Source: Galeopsis tetrahit (lineage: Eukaryota; Streptophyta; Magnoliopsida; Lamiales; Lamiaceae). Taken from it: 64,000 bases of DNA. The stretch is from the NCBI GenBank assembly GCA_963675135.1, contig OY776130.1:24544001-24608000 (forward strand), in the 5' to 3' direction. Of the stretch, positions 1 to 11,951 are shown in pieces (position 1 is the first letter of the stretch; the number at the start of each line of letters is the position of its first letter). The notes under the pieces were generated by a model. That model saw only the letters and a program-made list of their open reading frames with translations. It was not told where the DNA came from and made no database searches. Both the position numbers and the translations under genes were made by a program.

Positions 1-270
1 CATCTTCCCCCTACCCCTACCCCCACCTTCATCTTCCCCCTCCCTCCACCCCGTCGCCGGCCACCCCATCCTCCCCTACTTCTGTAAAAAAAAAAAAATA
101 TAGATTGGCGGCCGCCGCGACGGCCCCCTCCCCCCTCCCGTCCGACGCCGACCCTTTGGTATGCCATCTCCCCCCACCCCGTCTGTAAAAAAAAAGAAAA
201 GAAGAAGCTCTGCGGCCGCCCCCTCCCCACCCCCTCTCCGACGCCGACCCACCCCAGATTTGCCCCCTCC
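1..270. repeat. C-rich low-complexity stretch with a two-copy unit
   Basis: Pyrimidine-rich DNA dominated by CCCCT/CCCCAC. A unit made of an A-tract, a GCGGCCGCC block and CCGACGCCGACCC occurs twice, near 91-155 and 183-252. The minus-strand open frame here translates into low-complexity Gly/Arg and Phe runs, so I do not call a gene. Confidence 0.6.
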
Positions 271-275
271 CAATG

Positions 276-305
276 TTAGGGTTTTCTGCATGCAGAAAAC
301 CCTAA
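276..305. repeat. Perfect 30-bp palindrome with telo-box-like arms
   Basis: Each 15-base arm reads TTAGGGTTTTCTGCA on one strand, so the whole 30 bases equal their own reverse complement. The arms hold AAACCCTAA-type sequence resembling the plant telo-box. It lies directly beside the hairpin at 315-408. Confidence 0.85.
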
Positions 306-314
306 TTTTTTTTT

Positions 315-408
315 CATTTTCGACTATGTAATGTCGATCAAACACACTCTCGTCGGAAAATTGTTGTCGACGAGGGTGTATTTGATCGACCTAACATAGT
401 CGAAAATG
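315..408. repeat. Imperfect 42-bp inverted repeat (hairpin)
   Basis: Arms 315-356 and 367-408 pair with about 5 mismatches in 42 around a 10-base loop. Both outer ends read CATTTTCGACTATGT or its complement. More GTCGAC motifs follow to about 490. This could be a small foldback element or the end of a larger transposon. No TSD was identified. Confidence 0.65.
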
Positions 409-1373
409 ATTTTTTTTCTTTTTTCGAAGAAACCGTGTCGACCATATACACTTCCGTCGACAACGATTTGTCGACGAGAGGTCGACACTGGTTGGTTGAA
501 AATTATAAAAAAAAATTGTGATTTTTTTGAGTATATGTTGATTTCTATATTTTTTTTGAGTTTGATGGTCGCCGGAAATGGTGTCGCCGGCGACCGGAAG
601 TTGTGGGTTAGGGAAAGGTGAAAGAAATGAAGGTGGGATGGATTTAGTAGGGGAGTGCATCTAGTATACTGTATATTTAATGAAGGGTATTTTGGGTTTT
701 TTATCCTATAATTATATTAAAAAACTGAAAGGGGGAGTGCATCTCTCCGAAATGGAGGTGCATATAGTCAAACCCTCATACCAATTCGCCAATTGTTATA
801 CTACGCAGATGAAATTGGGTAGCTGCTTGAATTAATATGGGCCACCAAGTCTGAATTAAACTTTAGCTCTCCATGCTTCAATGAATTACATTGGGCTGCC
901 GATTTGGGCTTGTAATTTGTTTTGAGCTTCCACAAATAAAATATTTCCAATTTATTTTTGGCCCAATTCTTCTCGATTTATTCATTCGATTGACTTCACA
1001 ATATAAACGAGACGTGTTTTGTTCCAAAGTGCTCATTTTCCGTATAAAAATAGCAAAGCACACAATTTCTCCAAATCAAGCGCAATTTAGTATAAATAAT
1101 GCACGAAATCCAATAAAATTATGAATTTCAAGCAATATTCACACTAATCAGTACAAAACAATAACATTAAATGAATGAAAGATATAAACTAATTTGAGAG
1201 TGAGAGCTTGACTGTCCTTCAACTTTAGTATTGAAGTGCATTTATTAAATCTTCATGCAATTCACCATCAAGGGATGGATTATAAGTTTTTGACCGAGTT
1301 CCACGCTATATCCAATGTCAGGATGACTTAATTTGCTTCAACCTTAATTATACGACTTCTAAGCATCTTGAAA
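409..1373. other. Gene-free stretch
   Basis: No supported gene. Contains GTCGAC-rich sequence to about 500 and two copies of GGGAGTGCATCT (near 651 and 731), then ordinary AT-rich DNA up to the copia element. Confidence 0.5.
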
Positions 1374-1378
1374 CTAAT

Positions 1379-1516
1379 TAATAGGAATAATGATTTAGTC
1401 CATAATTGATTTAGACAAATCTCTTCTGTAAACCCTAATTGTAATCTTTATATATATTGAATAGACTAAATCAAAATCCTCAATTGAGGTAAAATATATT
1501 TTCTCTTAGTCTTTCA
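1379..1516 (+). repeat. 5' LTR of the copia element, internally deleted
   Basis: 138 bp, starting TAATAGGAATAATG and ending TTTCA. Relative to the 190-bp 3' LTR it lacks about 52 bases just after the shared CCATAATTGATTTAG. The start is TA rather than the usual TG in both copies. Confidence 0.88.
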
Positions 1517-1528
1517 TGGTATCAGCCT
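1517..1528 (+). promoter_or_regulatory. Primer-binding site of the copia element
   Basis: TGGTATCAG directly after the 5' LTR matches the usual copia site complementary to the 3' end of initiator tRNA-Met. The bases after it (CCT) depart from the common AGC. Confidence 0.75.
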
Positions 1529-1577
1529 AACAAGGCTGAGAAACCCTAGTCTTTTTTTTACCGAAATTCTCTTCATC

Positions 1578-4500
1578 ATGGCCGGTGATACACCTTCTTC
1601 TTCCACCTCCGCTTTTGATTCGACTCTTACTCTACATGCTATGACTCACCTAGTCACCATTAAACTCAAACCCACAAACTATCTCATGTGGTATGGTCAA
1701 ATCTATCCTCTTCTTGCCACTCATAAATTTCTTCCCCGTTGATGGCTCGCTGCCCGCTCCATCTACCAAGATCCCCACTGATTCTGGTGATTCCTCTAAT
1801 CCTGCCTACGATGAGTGGCTTGGAAAAGATCAAATAGTTAGAGTTTTTCTCTCCTCAACCCTAACTGAAGATGCCATGGCTGTTGTTGTTGGATGCTCAA
1901 CGTCCGCTGCTATGTGGTCTACCTTGGCCACTGCTTTCAATCGGCCATCCAAGGCTAGAGAGCTTCGTCTCAAGGACGAATTGCAACTTATCAAGAAAGG
2001 TTCTCGTTCTGTCACGGAGTATGGTGCCACGTTCAATAATCTGTGTGATCAACTTCTTACCATGGGTTGTTCGATCGATGATACTGACAAATCCCATTGG
2101 TTCCTTCGCGGATTAGGTACGGATTTTCATGGCTTTTCTACTTCTCAAATTAATCTCACGCCTCTGCCCTCCTTCCCTGAGTTATTGTCCAAAGCCGAAT
2201 CGCACGATCTGTTTACAAAATCGCTCGACTCCGCTTCTACCTCCTCTCAGTCACCGACTTTCCTTGCTCAGCAGCGCTCAAATAAGAAATCTGGTAATGT
2301 TTACCAATCTGGTTCGTTCCATCAATCTGGCCGTGGGGGATATAATTTTAATTCTAATCGTGGCGGTAATCCTGGCCGTGGTGGTCGTTCCGGTGGCCGT
2401 GGTGGTCGTTCCGGTGGTCGCTATCCCCCTAATTGCCAAATCTACCGTGGTGAACATTATGCTCGAGTGTGCCCAGAACGTTACTTTTCTCCTCCGCAAC
2501 AAGCCAATCTTGCTCATGCCTTTCAAAACAGTTGTTCGATAAATCAGAACTCTCCTGATTGGTATGTCGACACGAGTGCCTCATCACACATGGCTAATTC
2601 TACTGATGGTTTGGACTCCACATCGAACTACTCTGGTTCTGATAGGGTTGTTGTGGGAAATGGTAACACTCTTTCTATTTCTCATACTGGCTCTCATACT
2701 TTATCTCGTGATTTATCTCTACTGAATGTCCTCGTGGTTCCTCATATCACGAAGAATCTTATTTCTGTTAGCAAACTTACGAGTGATAATCCGGTGAATG
2801 TTGTTTTTTCTAACGACTATTTTGAAATTCAGAATCGGGTAACAGGGATTCCTTTGGCACGAGGCAGACGTGAAAATGGATTATATATTTTGGAGCGTGG
2901 TCATGCGGCTTTGGTGACAACTTTATGGAATCGTCGTACACGTGCCTCTTTTGAATTGTGGCATAGTCGTTTAGGCCATGTTAATTTTGATACTATTAAG
3001 TTGGTGAACAAACTTGGTTTTTTGTCAGTTACTTCTGTTTTACCTAGGCCTCTTGCTTGTTCTTCTTGTCAGTTGGCTAAAAGTAAAAGACTTCCTTTTA
3101 TCAATAATGAAAAACGCGCTTTGCGTTTGTTGGATGTTATTCATTGTGATTTGTGGGGTCCGTCTCCTGTGAAATCTTGTGATGGTTTTCTCTACTATGT
3201 GGTTTTCGTTGATGACTTCTCTCGTTTTACATGGTTTTATCCACTTCGTTTGAAATCAGACTTTTATGATACGTTTGTTAAGTTCAAAACTTTGGTCGAA
3301 AATCAATTTTCCACAACTATCAAACGTTTTCAATCTGATGGGGGTACCGAGTTCATAAATAACAAATTGCAAGACCTTTTCAGAAATTGTGGCATTCTAC
3401 ATACCATGTCTTGTCCATACACCGCTGTTCAAAATGGCCGTGCAGAAAGAAAACATAGACACATTAAAGAAACAGCGTTATCTATGTTGTTTCATTCATC
3501 TGTCCCTATGGAATATTGGGTTGAAGCTTTTGGTGCTGCGGTTTATGTGATTAATCGTTTATCATCTTCTGTGTTATCCGATAAATCACCGTTTCAATTG
3601 GTATTTTCCTCTCCTCCAAATTATGATAATCTTCATGCGTTTGGATGTAGAGTTTATCCATGCTTACGAGATTATGCTGCTAACAAGTTTTCTCCTCGCA
3701 GCATTCCTTGTGTTTTCTTGGGTTACAGTTCCAGGCATAAGGGTTTTTGCTGTCTCGATACAACATCGTCCCGTTTGTACATTAGCAGGAATGCTCGGTT
3801 TGATGAGGAATATTTTCCCTTTGCACCTTCCACACGGTCCTCTTCAGCCGACTCGTTGGATTTTTCGGCTTATAGGGATCTTGGTTCGGCTCCCATTTTT
3901 CGTTTGCCTTCGAGTCCAGCAGTGGTTCCGATGGATTTGGCTGCTTCGACTCCTTGTTCAGCATGTCCGGATCTCACATCTACGGCATCTCCGGCGCGCC
4001 TGGCCTCTCCGCCACCTTCACCACCGGCCTCGCCTCCGCCTTCGCCATTGGCCCCTTTGCCGCCACCTGCTTCGGTATCAACTCATCCTATGCGAACACG
4101 TGCCAAGGATGGCATTTTCAAGCCAAAGTATCCTCCTTCAAGTGGTTTTCTGCAATGGACGACGAGCTTAAGGCTCTTCATGCCAAGGGTTTCAAATCAG
4201 CTGCTAGTAGTGGTTTTCTTTCCACTCTACACTCTTCTAAGGAGCCCAAGGGTTTCAAATCAGCTGCTAAATCACCTCACTGGATTTCTGCAATGGACGA
4301 CGAGCTTAAGGCTCTTCATGCCAACAACACTTGGACTTTGGTCCCTCGTCCTGCTACTGAAAATGTTATTGGTTCTAAATGGGTCTTTCGTACCAAGTAT
4401 TTGGCGAATGGTTCTATTGATCGCTATAAAGCTCGCTTAGTTGCTCAAGGGTTTTCTCAGCTTCCTGGTTTCGACTACGATCACACTTTCAGTCCTGTAG

Positions 4501-5796
4501 TCAAAGCTTCCAGTGTTCGTATCATACTCTCTTTGGCGGTTATTAATAATTGGCCATTACGTCAATTGGATGTAAACAATGCTTTTCTGCATGGTGTTCT
4601 TCAAAAGCCTGTTTACATGGAGCAACCACCTGGCTACATCGATTCTGTTCGTCCTTCATTTGTTTGCAAGCTAAATAAGGCGATTTATGGTTTGAAGCAG
4701 GCTCCTCGGGCGTGGTTTCAACGCTTTTGTGCCTTCTTGGTAAGTCTTGGTTTTCTTGAAAGCAAATCTGACACTTTTGTTTGTCTTTCGCCAAGATCGT
4801 TTTTTGCTTTATTTACTTGTCTACGTGGATGACATTATTATCACTGGGAGTGACCAGTCGCTTATTGATCGTATTATTCTTCGAATTCGCCGTGAATTTG
4901 CGATTAAAGACATAGGGCGGCTGAATTATTTCCTCGGCTTGGAGGTAACTTATACGAAATCTGGTATCTTCTTGGGTCAGTCCAAGTATGCGCGAGACAT
5001 CCTTCTTCGATCTGCTCTTCTCGATGCCAAGCCAGTGTCTACTCCCCTTTCCTCATCGGAAATTCTTACTGTTGATGGTGATCCTCACTCCGATCCTACT
5101 GAGTTTCGTTCTTTGGTGGGTGCGTTGCAATATCTCACTATAACTAGGCCGGATTTATCATATGCTGTGAACACTGTAAGTCAGTTTCAATCGAAACCCA
5201 CTGTTGCTCATTTTCAGGCTGTCAAGCACATTCTTCGTTATGTCAAGGGCACGCTTACATTTGGTCTGGATTTCACTCGTGGACCTCTCAATCTTTTGGG
5301 TTACTCTGATGCTGATTGGGCTCGTTGCATTGACACTCGCCGCTCCACTTATGGTTATTCCATATTTTTGGGTCCGAATCTTGTTTCTTGGAGTGCTAAG
5401 AAACAACCCACTGTCTCTCGTTCCATCTGTGAGTCTGAGTATAGGGCTTTGGCTAATGCTGCCTCTGAAGTTATTTGGGTCACGTTACTCTTGCGTGAAC
5501 TTCATGCCATGCCTTCATCTTCACCAAAGCTCATGTGTGATAATAAGTCTACGCTCTTTCTTAGCCAAAATCCGGTGGCTCATAAGCGTGCAAAACACAT
5601 TGATATTGATTATCATTTTGTTCGGGAAATGGTTGCTTCGGGTTGTCTATCTACCCATTTTGTCCCCTCAAATCTTCAACTTGCTGATATATTCACCAAG
5701 AGTCTTCCGCGACCGCTATTTGAATTCTTTCGGTCCAAGCTTCGCGTATCTCCACATCCGCTTTGCTTGAGGGGGGTAATAGGAATAATGATTTAG
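1578..5796 (+). pseudogene. Broken copia gag-pol polyprotein
   Basis: The likely original start is ATG 1578. That frame stops at 1740-1742 and the sequence continues one frame over, so a single-base change broke the gag N-terminus. Visible pieces are a degenerate zinc knuckle (its second Cys is Tyr, near 2435-2475), a protease site reading DTSAS where D-S/T-G is usual (near 2569), an integrase HHCC region beginning HSRLGH (near 2957) with Asp-Asp-Glu motifs, and a reverse transcriptase with YVDD at 4822-4833. RNase H with SDADW follows. Two more frameshifts lie near 4140-4150 and 4780-4790, bracketing a segment read in another frame. The final codons run into the 3' LTR. It is non-functional. 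Confidence 0.92.
4149..4325 (+). repeat. Internal direct duplication inside the dead pol gene
   Basis: A 35-base block beginning CTGCAATGGACGACGAG occurs at about 4150-4184 and 4289-4323. A second block, AGGGTTTCAAATCAGCTGCT, occurs at about 4187 and 4249. The interleaved copies sit at the N-terminal edge of the reverse transcriptase and coincide with a frameshift. Confidence 0.8.
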
Positions 5797-5966
5797 TCCA
5801 TAATTGATTTAGTCAAAGATCTTAATTTAGAGATTTGTATATATTTTCCATATCTGTAATTACTCGTAGGTTACTCTGTAAACCCTAATTGTAATCTTTA
5901 TATATATTGAATAGACTAAATCAAAATCCTCATTTGAGGTAAAATATATTTTCTCTTATTCATTCA
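5777..5966 (+). repeat. 3' LTR of the copia element
   Basis: 190 bp, directly preceded by the GAGGGGGG polypurine tract and followed by the TSD CTAAT. A TTTATATATATTG TATA-like stretch lies near 5898, matching the one near 1448 in the 5' copy. Confidence 0.92.
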
Positions 5967-5971
5967 CTAAT

Positions 5972-8900
5972 TAACTCCATTCACCAATTCCTCAAGTTTC
6001 TCATCATCAAGTTTCTACGTGGTTTTTTGCCTTAAACAATATCCACACATTTATATGATAAATAAGCCTTCTTTCTTTAAGTGAGACATGTCATAACTTT
6101 GGAATTGTTCCATTTCCACTGGACTTTATTTGTCCTTAATTTCTTTTCTTAATTGGTATCATTTTCACATTTGGTTAACAACATATCCCGATCTAATTCC
6201 TCCACAATTCTTACTTCAAACATTGCTATATAGCTTCTTTCAAATGCACATGTTTAGAATAATCATTGAATGAAATCATATTACTAGCATGTGATCGAAT
6301 TGAGTGATCATCGAATGAAATTGTATTAATTAATTACTAGCATGGCATGTGAAGACTGGTAAATGAATGAAAACTTAAATAAGAACAATATTTTGAGATG
6401 TATGTTGGTAAATTAAGACCATGCATGTTCCTCAAATCAACATCAGGGCAAAAATATTTCGTCCTCTCCATTTGACCTGATTTTTTCTCCCCCTCTTGAT
6501 CCTTATAAGCTTAGTGAATTTATAGATCGATTTTCCATACCTGGGGTATTATGGTAACTTCAAGTGATTATGACTCCATTTGGATTTGGGCTTGAGCCAC
6601 TTATAATTGTTTTATCTAATATGAGCTTAAATTAAGTCGGGATATTGAATTACACTGTTTAGACGTGCTTTTTTTGAACTTACTACGGTTCAATCGGGTT
6701 AAACTCAGTCAAGCTCTTGAGGTGGCCGGGTTAGACTCTCCAGTACTAAATTATTTAGATATTATTGTGGGTTGAGTTGGCCCAATAAGGTCTAGTCTGC
6801 CAAACAAAAATTTATAATGCTACCAATAATGATCAATTACATAAAATATTGTATCAACTTTCAAGTTAACCCATATACCAAAAACGTGGAATACAACTTC
6901 AGTGAATGATGAACTTCTTTCATTGACCTCGCGCAGTTAACATGCACTCTCTCCCTTGTAATTTACACTCATAATGATTGAATATTCCATTACTACAACT
7001 ACTCAACCTAGCTCTGTAAGAAGTACCCTCAACTGTCAACTCGTATAAAGTTAACAAATCTGCGTGTGAGTTAGAAAAAATATGGGTAAGTTAAAAAAAG
7101 GTTATTTTGAACGGTACCCCAATCTTTTCGGCATCTCAGATACCATGTTGAGAACATTCACAGTTGGTTTTCTGCATTAATGATCTAAAGAGTTTTGAAT
7201 ACACTTAGCAGTACGTATAATTAAATAGACTTCCAGGTTTGTAACCGTGTATCTTCTAGGACCTTATAGTTAACTACTTGACTTTTTCGTATTTTGCACG
7301 TTTTAGACACACAAAACAACTTTCTCAAAAGCGTATGGGGTCGTTGTAGTTTGACACGTATTCGACCAAGTAGTTATCGTCCAAAGACCTATATGAAGCC
7401 CCAAAGTTGCAAGTTTTCATGTTATTGTAGTAACAAAACGTTTGTTTTTGGATTTTTGAAAAACGAATGTAAGTCTATTATTGAAACACAAATTGCATTC
7501 AAGATTACTCTAAAATTAACACTAGAATTTTAACTAAGAGCAAGAAATAAGTGAAATAACAACTAAATTAACTTTCGATGTGAAAGTGCAAGGTGAGAAG
7601 ATTGCTTCAGGTGTTTCCGTTTTGAGGGCTTATTAATGAACTAACGAACTAATCACAATAATTAAACCTAATGTCTTGGCATAGACTAAAGACTATCACA
7701 TATGTGTGTAGAATTGTCCTTTTGAGGCTTATGTAAACACGTGCACTAATTAACAATTAAGCGTCTAATTACTACCATAAGCTCCTAAGATAGTGACTCG
7801 TAAACACTTTCAACATGGTTACTAATGTTTAAGACTCACCCTCTCACCAATCCCCTAGACGACCTCTAATCGATTGATATCTATTGTTATCGGTCTAGCA
7901 GTTAGCCCTCTCTTGGTTAAACTAATTACTAATTTACTTCAATTGATTAATCAAGGCTCACACCCACACCCCAATCATGCAAACCCAACTCTCGTTGCAA
8001 TTCACGAAATTGAAAATGCTAGCTAATAGTATTGATCAATCAAATAAATCACACAAATTACAACAATAGAAACATTAAACCACCAAGACCTAGGCTAATC
8101 ATGCAATTACTACATTAATTCACTAATTACCCAACAAAACTTCCACACCCAAAGCAATTAGAACTTAGCCAATTATTCTAGAGGAGAATCTCATGGCTAC
8201 AACAAAACAAATCATAAAACTCATAACAAGTAACAAGAAATTGGAAGGAATTGAGAAGTTACCAAATTAACTTGCAATTAAGAGAAATATCACCTTAACT
8301 GTGGAAAAGTAGCTACAACTTGAAGTAAATAATAACAAATCTCAATGGTAATCTTCACTTGAAATGTAAATTAAAACTATAATCTAAGCTAAAATATGAA
8401 TTGAAATTGCAAAATAACAAAAACACATATGACTATGTGTTAATTGTGTGTTAAATAGCCTCTCCAATATGAACTAGCCCTCAAAATCCGAATTAATTAG
8501 GACCCATTTTATATGCTGTAAGGAACCTTATGACGAAAATTGCATTTTGACCCCTAAAAATGGAGAAAATAGGCAAACCCCCTAAAAAATAGGGTCCACC
8601 CGGCCGGGCTGAGACACCCGACCGGAATACGTAGGCGATGAAAGAGGCCAGGCCAGGCCGAGTCACCAGTCCACCTGACCAAACGACGTAGCAATATATG
8701 GGAGGCAGGGCTTGGCCGGGTGAGGTCGTCCGGTATGGGTCGACTCACCCGACCTAAATACATAGCTTCATGTGCTGGCCGGGTCACTCCACCCGGCCGT
8801 AAGCCAAATGTGACCCGACCAGTTTGTCTTGTGGCACGACCTCTCCATTTTCTAGACGTTTCCTCTCGTTTCTCGACTTGTTTCTTCCAAAATTCATCGT

Positions 8901-9145
8901 TCAAGCTCATACACTTCTTTTCTCCTCCTCATGCGAGTATCAATAACGATTGATCACTCGTTTCTTGTGATTTTTCTCTCAATTAAGCTTCAAATTCCTA
9001 GAGAAGCGACTCAAATACCTTTCTCAACCATTATACACCAATTCAAGCATATATTTGTGAAAAATACATGTAAATCAATCAATTGTAATCCAATAAACAC
9101 GTGAAATTTGAGCAATCGACACACAAATCACTGCTACCTAACAAA
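5972..9145. other. Gene-free stretch with an anonymous diverged repeat
   Basis: No supported gene. From about 7540 to 8500 the sequence has a noncoding repeat character and shares CCCAACTCTCGTTGCAAT (near 7985) and a similar order of short motifs with 48800-49400. From 8585 to 8830 there is a GC-rich patch with several degenerate CCCGGCCGGG/GGCCGGGT motifs. Short open frames across it show no recognisable protein. Confidence 0.45.
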
Positions 9146-9150
9146 CTTAT

Positions 9151-9451
9151 TATTAGGAATTAATATACAAGAATTAATTCCCCACCTCTCTACAAGTTCA
9201 GACTTTTAGATGAGACATAATTCTTTCATGGTATCAGAGCCATAAGGCTCATGCCCACACGTCCTGGGTTCGGTTCCTGCTGAAAGCAACTCCACCCATT
9301 TAAATTGTCCACTCGATTGGCCTTCTCCCCAAAAAGGGTAGAGGTGATAATCCGGCCCACGGGTGAGGGGTAGTATTAGGAATTAATATACAAGAATTAA
9401 TTCTCCACTTCTCTACAAGTTCGGACTTTTAGATGAGACAAAATTCTTTCA
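9151..9451 (+). mobile_element. TRIM (miniature LTR retrotransposon), complete
   Basis: Two 78-bp terminal repeats (9151-9228 and 9374-9451, about 4 differences) flank a 145-bp interior. A full TGGTATCAGAGC primer-binding site lies at 9229-9240 and a GGTGAGGGG polypurine tract just before the second repeat. The 5-bp TSD CTTAT is perfect at 9146-9150 and 9452-9456. There is no coding capacity, so it must have been mobilised by another element's proteins. Confidence 0.95.
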
Positions 9452-9857
9452 CTTATGTTTGGAGCACCTAACACTTGTATCTAGACTATTATCTGTCCAC
9501 ATACAACCATCTATTATGAATATAAGCATGCATACTCTGTTACAAATACTTCAATAATAAAAAATACTCCTAAAATAATGGTCGTAAAAGATGTAACAGT
9601 TCAACATAAACTTTACTTGTCATGTATCGTTTTCTATATAGGATAAAATTTTATGGAAATTTAAGATAGAACTTAAAATCCTTAGTACTTTATTCAATAT
9701 CAAAACATAAAATTTAGTAAATTTGATACAAACTAATTTATCATTTGTAAAAGAGATAAATTAATGTATCTGAATAATCTACTACTAACAGTTTGTAATT
9801 ATTTTTTCAATGGACTAATTAATTTAACAGTACTTTGTATCTTAACAATCTCACGAT

Positions 9858-9971
9858 CGACAAAGTGGGACAGCTCAAATGGTTAGAGCACCACTACCTA
9901 GGCCCCAGTTCCTGGGTTCGAGTCATGGGGAGGGGAAAAGGGATGAGTATTTAATGTAATTAAAAAAAAAA
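9858..9971 (+). mobile_element. tRNA-derived SINE, full length
   Basis: An A-box-like CAGCTCAAATGGTTAGAGCA and a B-box GGTTCGAGTC are spaced as in a pol III promoter, and the element ends in an A-tract. A perfect 14-bp TSD, AACAATCTCACGAT, lies at 9844-9857 and 9972-9985. It is the same family as the copy at 28485-28600. Confidence 0.95.
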
Positions 9972-10251
9972 AACAATCTCACGATTCCCTCCAATTTTAA
10001 ATTAATATTGAGTGAGACTTGCAGTGGGACGTAACTAGCTAGATAATGCGTGCACGGAAGCAAATTATTAAGTACAATAATTATAAGTTTATTAAAACTT
10101 TACTACAAGATTAGATTAAAGGTTAAGTCGCAATGGGATAAGGATATATATAGATGATACAGTTTATCTATTACATGTCACTATCAATAGAGAATTGTCT
10201 ACTCAAACGATGAATTTCGTCATCAATTTGATTGTTATGTAGGCACAACTT

Positions 10252-10326
10252 TTAGAAGTTAATATATAAAAAATAATTTTTCATCTCTCAACGAGATGAA
10301 CTTTTAGATGTGACAAAATTCTTTTA
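10252..10326 (+). repeat. Diverged solo terminal repeat of the TRIM family
   Basis: The ~75 bases align by eye along the full TRIM terminal repeat, including the ACTTTTAGATG...GACAAAATTCTTT end, but with many substitutions. No second repeat or primer site is adjacent. Confidence 0.6.
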
Positions 10327-10410
10327 AAAATTTACACTGACCACATAATTGAGTTAGTATTATATGAATCGATTTTATCAAGTACCTATTTTACAACTAA
10401 TATATTTTAA

Positions 10411-10602
10411 TTAAACGATCAATACTTCGAATGTCTTCAACGACCACCAACCCATAGGATTCAACCACCGTCTCCCCCGTATAGCTTTGATGAGGATTTC
10501 AAAATCCGATTCAATCCCGAACCCGAGGGCAAGGCCTCGGCCAGCGTGCTGCTCCCAGCCGCACAACACCGTTTCGAGCCTGCAAGCAAGACAAGCCCCT
10601 AA
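10411..10602 (+). pseudogene. Possible remnant of a coding exon, unidentified
   Basis: A 63-codon open stretch without ATG ends at TAA 10600-10602. Its last 110 bases are markedly GC-richer than the surroundings and read as plausible protein (SFDEDFKIRFNPEPEG and onward). An ATG at 10431 in another frame gives a short Thr/Ser-rich peptide ending in TAG. I do not recognise the family. It could equally be chance. Confidence 0.25.
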
Positions 10603-10687
10603 TTTGGTTGTATTAATTGGACTCTGATTTGTTTGTAATTTTTATCAATGGATGATGCACTATATATGTAAGACTATTATTCATTAA

Positions 10688-11951
10688 CAGGGCGGACTCA
10701 GGATGGTGGTTGAGGGGGGCCAATATATTTAACAATAATGTATGTTCGATATAAAAAATTAGATATTTTATATTTGTAATATTCATAATTAAATATCTCA
10801 AAGTATATAAATATCATGTAATTTGCAAAGAAAATGAAAGGTGAAAACGATCTATATTATAGATATGGGGAGTATGGATAATACATTTTAAAATTTAAAA
10901 CGTACCTCTGGCATAATACAATTAAGTGTATGTCATCGAAAAATTATGGTGAAATTATGTTCAAATACCTTGAACCTAGGGGTGGAAATAGGCTGGGCTA
11001 GGCTAGGCTTTACATGAAAAAGCCTGGGCCTGGTTTATAAATATTGAGCCTGAGCCTGGCCTGTTATCTGTGATAGGCTTTTTTTGCAGTCTAAACCTGG
11101 CCTTTTAAGTAAATAGGCCAGGCCTACGAGCCTTTTAGAAGCCTATTAAATATGAATCGTAGTTCAATATTCAAAGTTGCAAATAAAATTTACTACCAAA
11201 ATAAATGCATTACAACTATGAGTTTAAATACAAACATTATAATGATTTCAAAAGTACTAAAATAAATTTAACTTACTTACTTTAATTTAATTTAATATAA
11301 ATGTTAGTACTAAATTTTAAGAATAACTTATTATAAAATATATATAAATGTAATATATAATGTTAAATAGGCCGGCCTGGTAGACTTATAAGGCCTTATT
11401 TAAAGCCTAAGCCTAGCCTACTTAACTAAATAGGCTTTTTAAAAAGCCTTAGCCCGGCTCATATTATAAATAGGCTAGGCCTAACAAGGCCCTTAATAGG
11501 CTAGGCCGTAGGCCCCTGTCGGGTAGCCCGGCCTACTTCCACCCCTACGTTGAACCCTAAAATTTATAATCATCTAAAATTAAAAATATTAGATAATTAT
11601 TAATACAATTTTTTTTTTTTTTTTTATAAGAAACTAGAATTATAATTGCATAATTTGATGAGATCTATTGCCCGAAGATTAAAATGTAGATGTAACCCAA
11701 TTCTCTTCTAATTAAATATCTTTATTTAATTATTTTTTATTTGTGCAAATTATGTACTCCTTATAATTAAAAGATGGGCTACTACAAACCTTCAAAGCCC
11801 AAGTAATAAATATTGGACCATTAGCTTTAACTAAGCATATATTAATTAAGTAGTAACTAAACATATACATAAAGTAGTAGAAAATAAAAATAAAAATAAA
11901 AATAAAATGAATAAAATGAGCCACCCCACTATATACGTAGTTCCGCCACTG
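10688..11951. mobile_element. hAT (Tip100-like) non-autonomous element
   Basis: The left end CAGGGCGGACTC and the right end, read inward as CAGTGGCGGAAC, match the CAGNGGCGGA termini of Tip100-like hAT elements. Flanks ATTCATTAA (10679-10687) and AATCATTAA (11952-11960) form an imperfect 8-9 bp TSD. There is no coding capacity. The net length without the nested element is about 690 bp. Confidence 0.72.
10977..11548. mobile_element. Ac-like hAT MITE nested in the element above
   Basis: Ends TAGGGGTGGAAATAGGC and, read inward, GTAGGGGTGGAAGTAGGC. Flanks CTTGAACC (10969-10976) and GTTGAACC (11549-11556) form an 8-bp TSD with one mismatch. Interior arms are rich in AGGCCTAGCC-type repeats that can fold back. 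A partial relative lies at 47891-48080. Confidence 0.8.

Larger units (their letters stand above)
1379..5966 (+). mobile_element. Ty1/copia LTR retrotransposon, degraded
   Basis: Short LTRs (1379-1516 and 5777-5966) enclose a gag-pol region in the copia order protease, integrase, reverse transcriptase, RNase H. The 5-bp TSD CTAAT flanks it at 1374-1378 and 5967-5971. A TGGTATCAG primer-binding site follows the 5' LTR and a GAGGGGGG polypurine tract precedes the 3' LTR. The total length of 4.6 kb and LTRs under 200 bp fit the compact Ale/Retrofit-like copia elements, which is an inference. Frameshifts make it non-autonomous now. Confidence 0.93.

Noticed and set aside
276..305. Interstitial telomere repeat
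   Set aside because: Only one telo-box unit per arm and no TTTAGGG tandem array.
8554..8910. GC-rich minus-strand open frame of 118 codons
   Set aside because: Explained by repeated CCCGGCCGGG-type motifs. No domain and no conserved relative visible.
5972..9145. Host gene between the copia and TRIM elements
   Set aside because: No exon-like run with splice sites and protein character was found on either strand.
9870..9930. Possible tRNA gene (A and B boxes)
   Set aside because: No cloverleaf or anticodon arm. The sequence continues into a SINE body with an A-tail and TSD. The same applies to 28485-28600 and 22742-22959.
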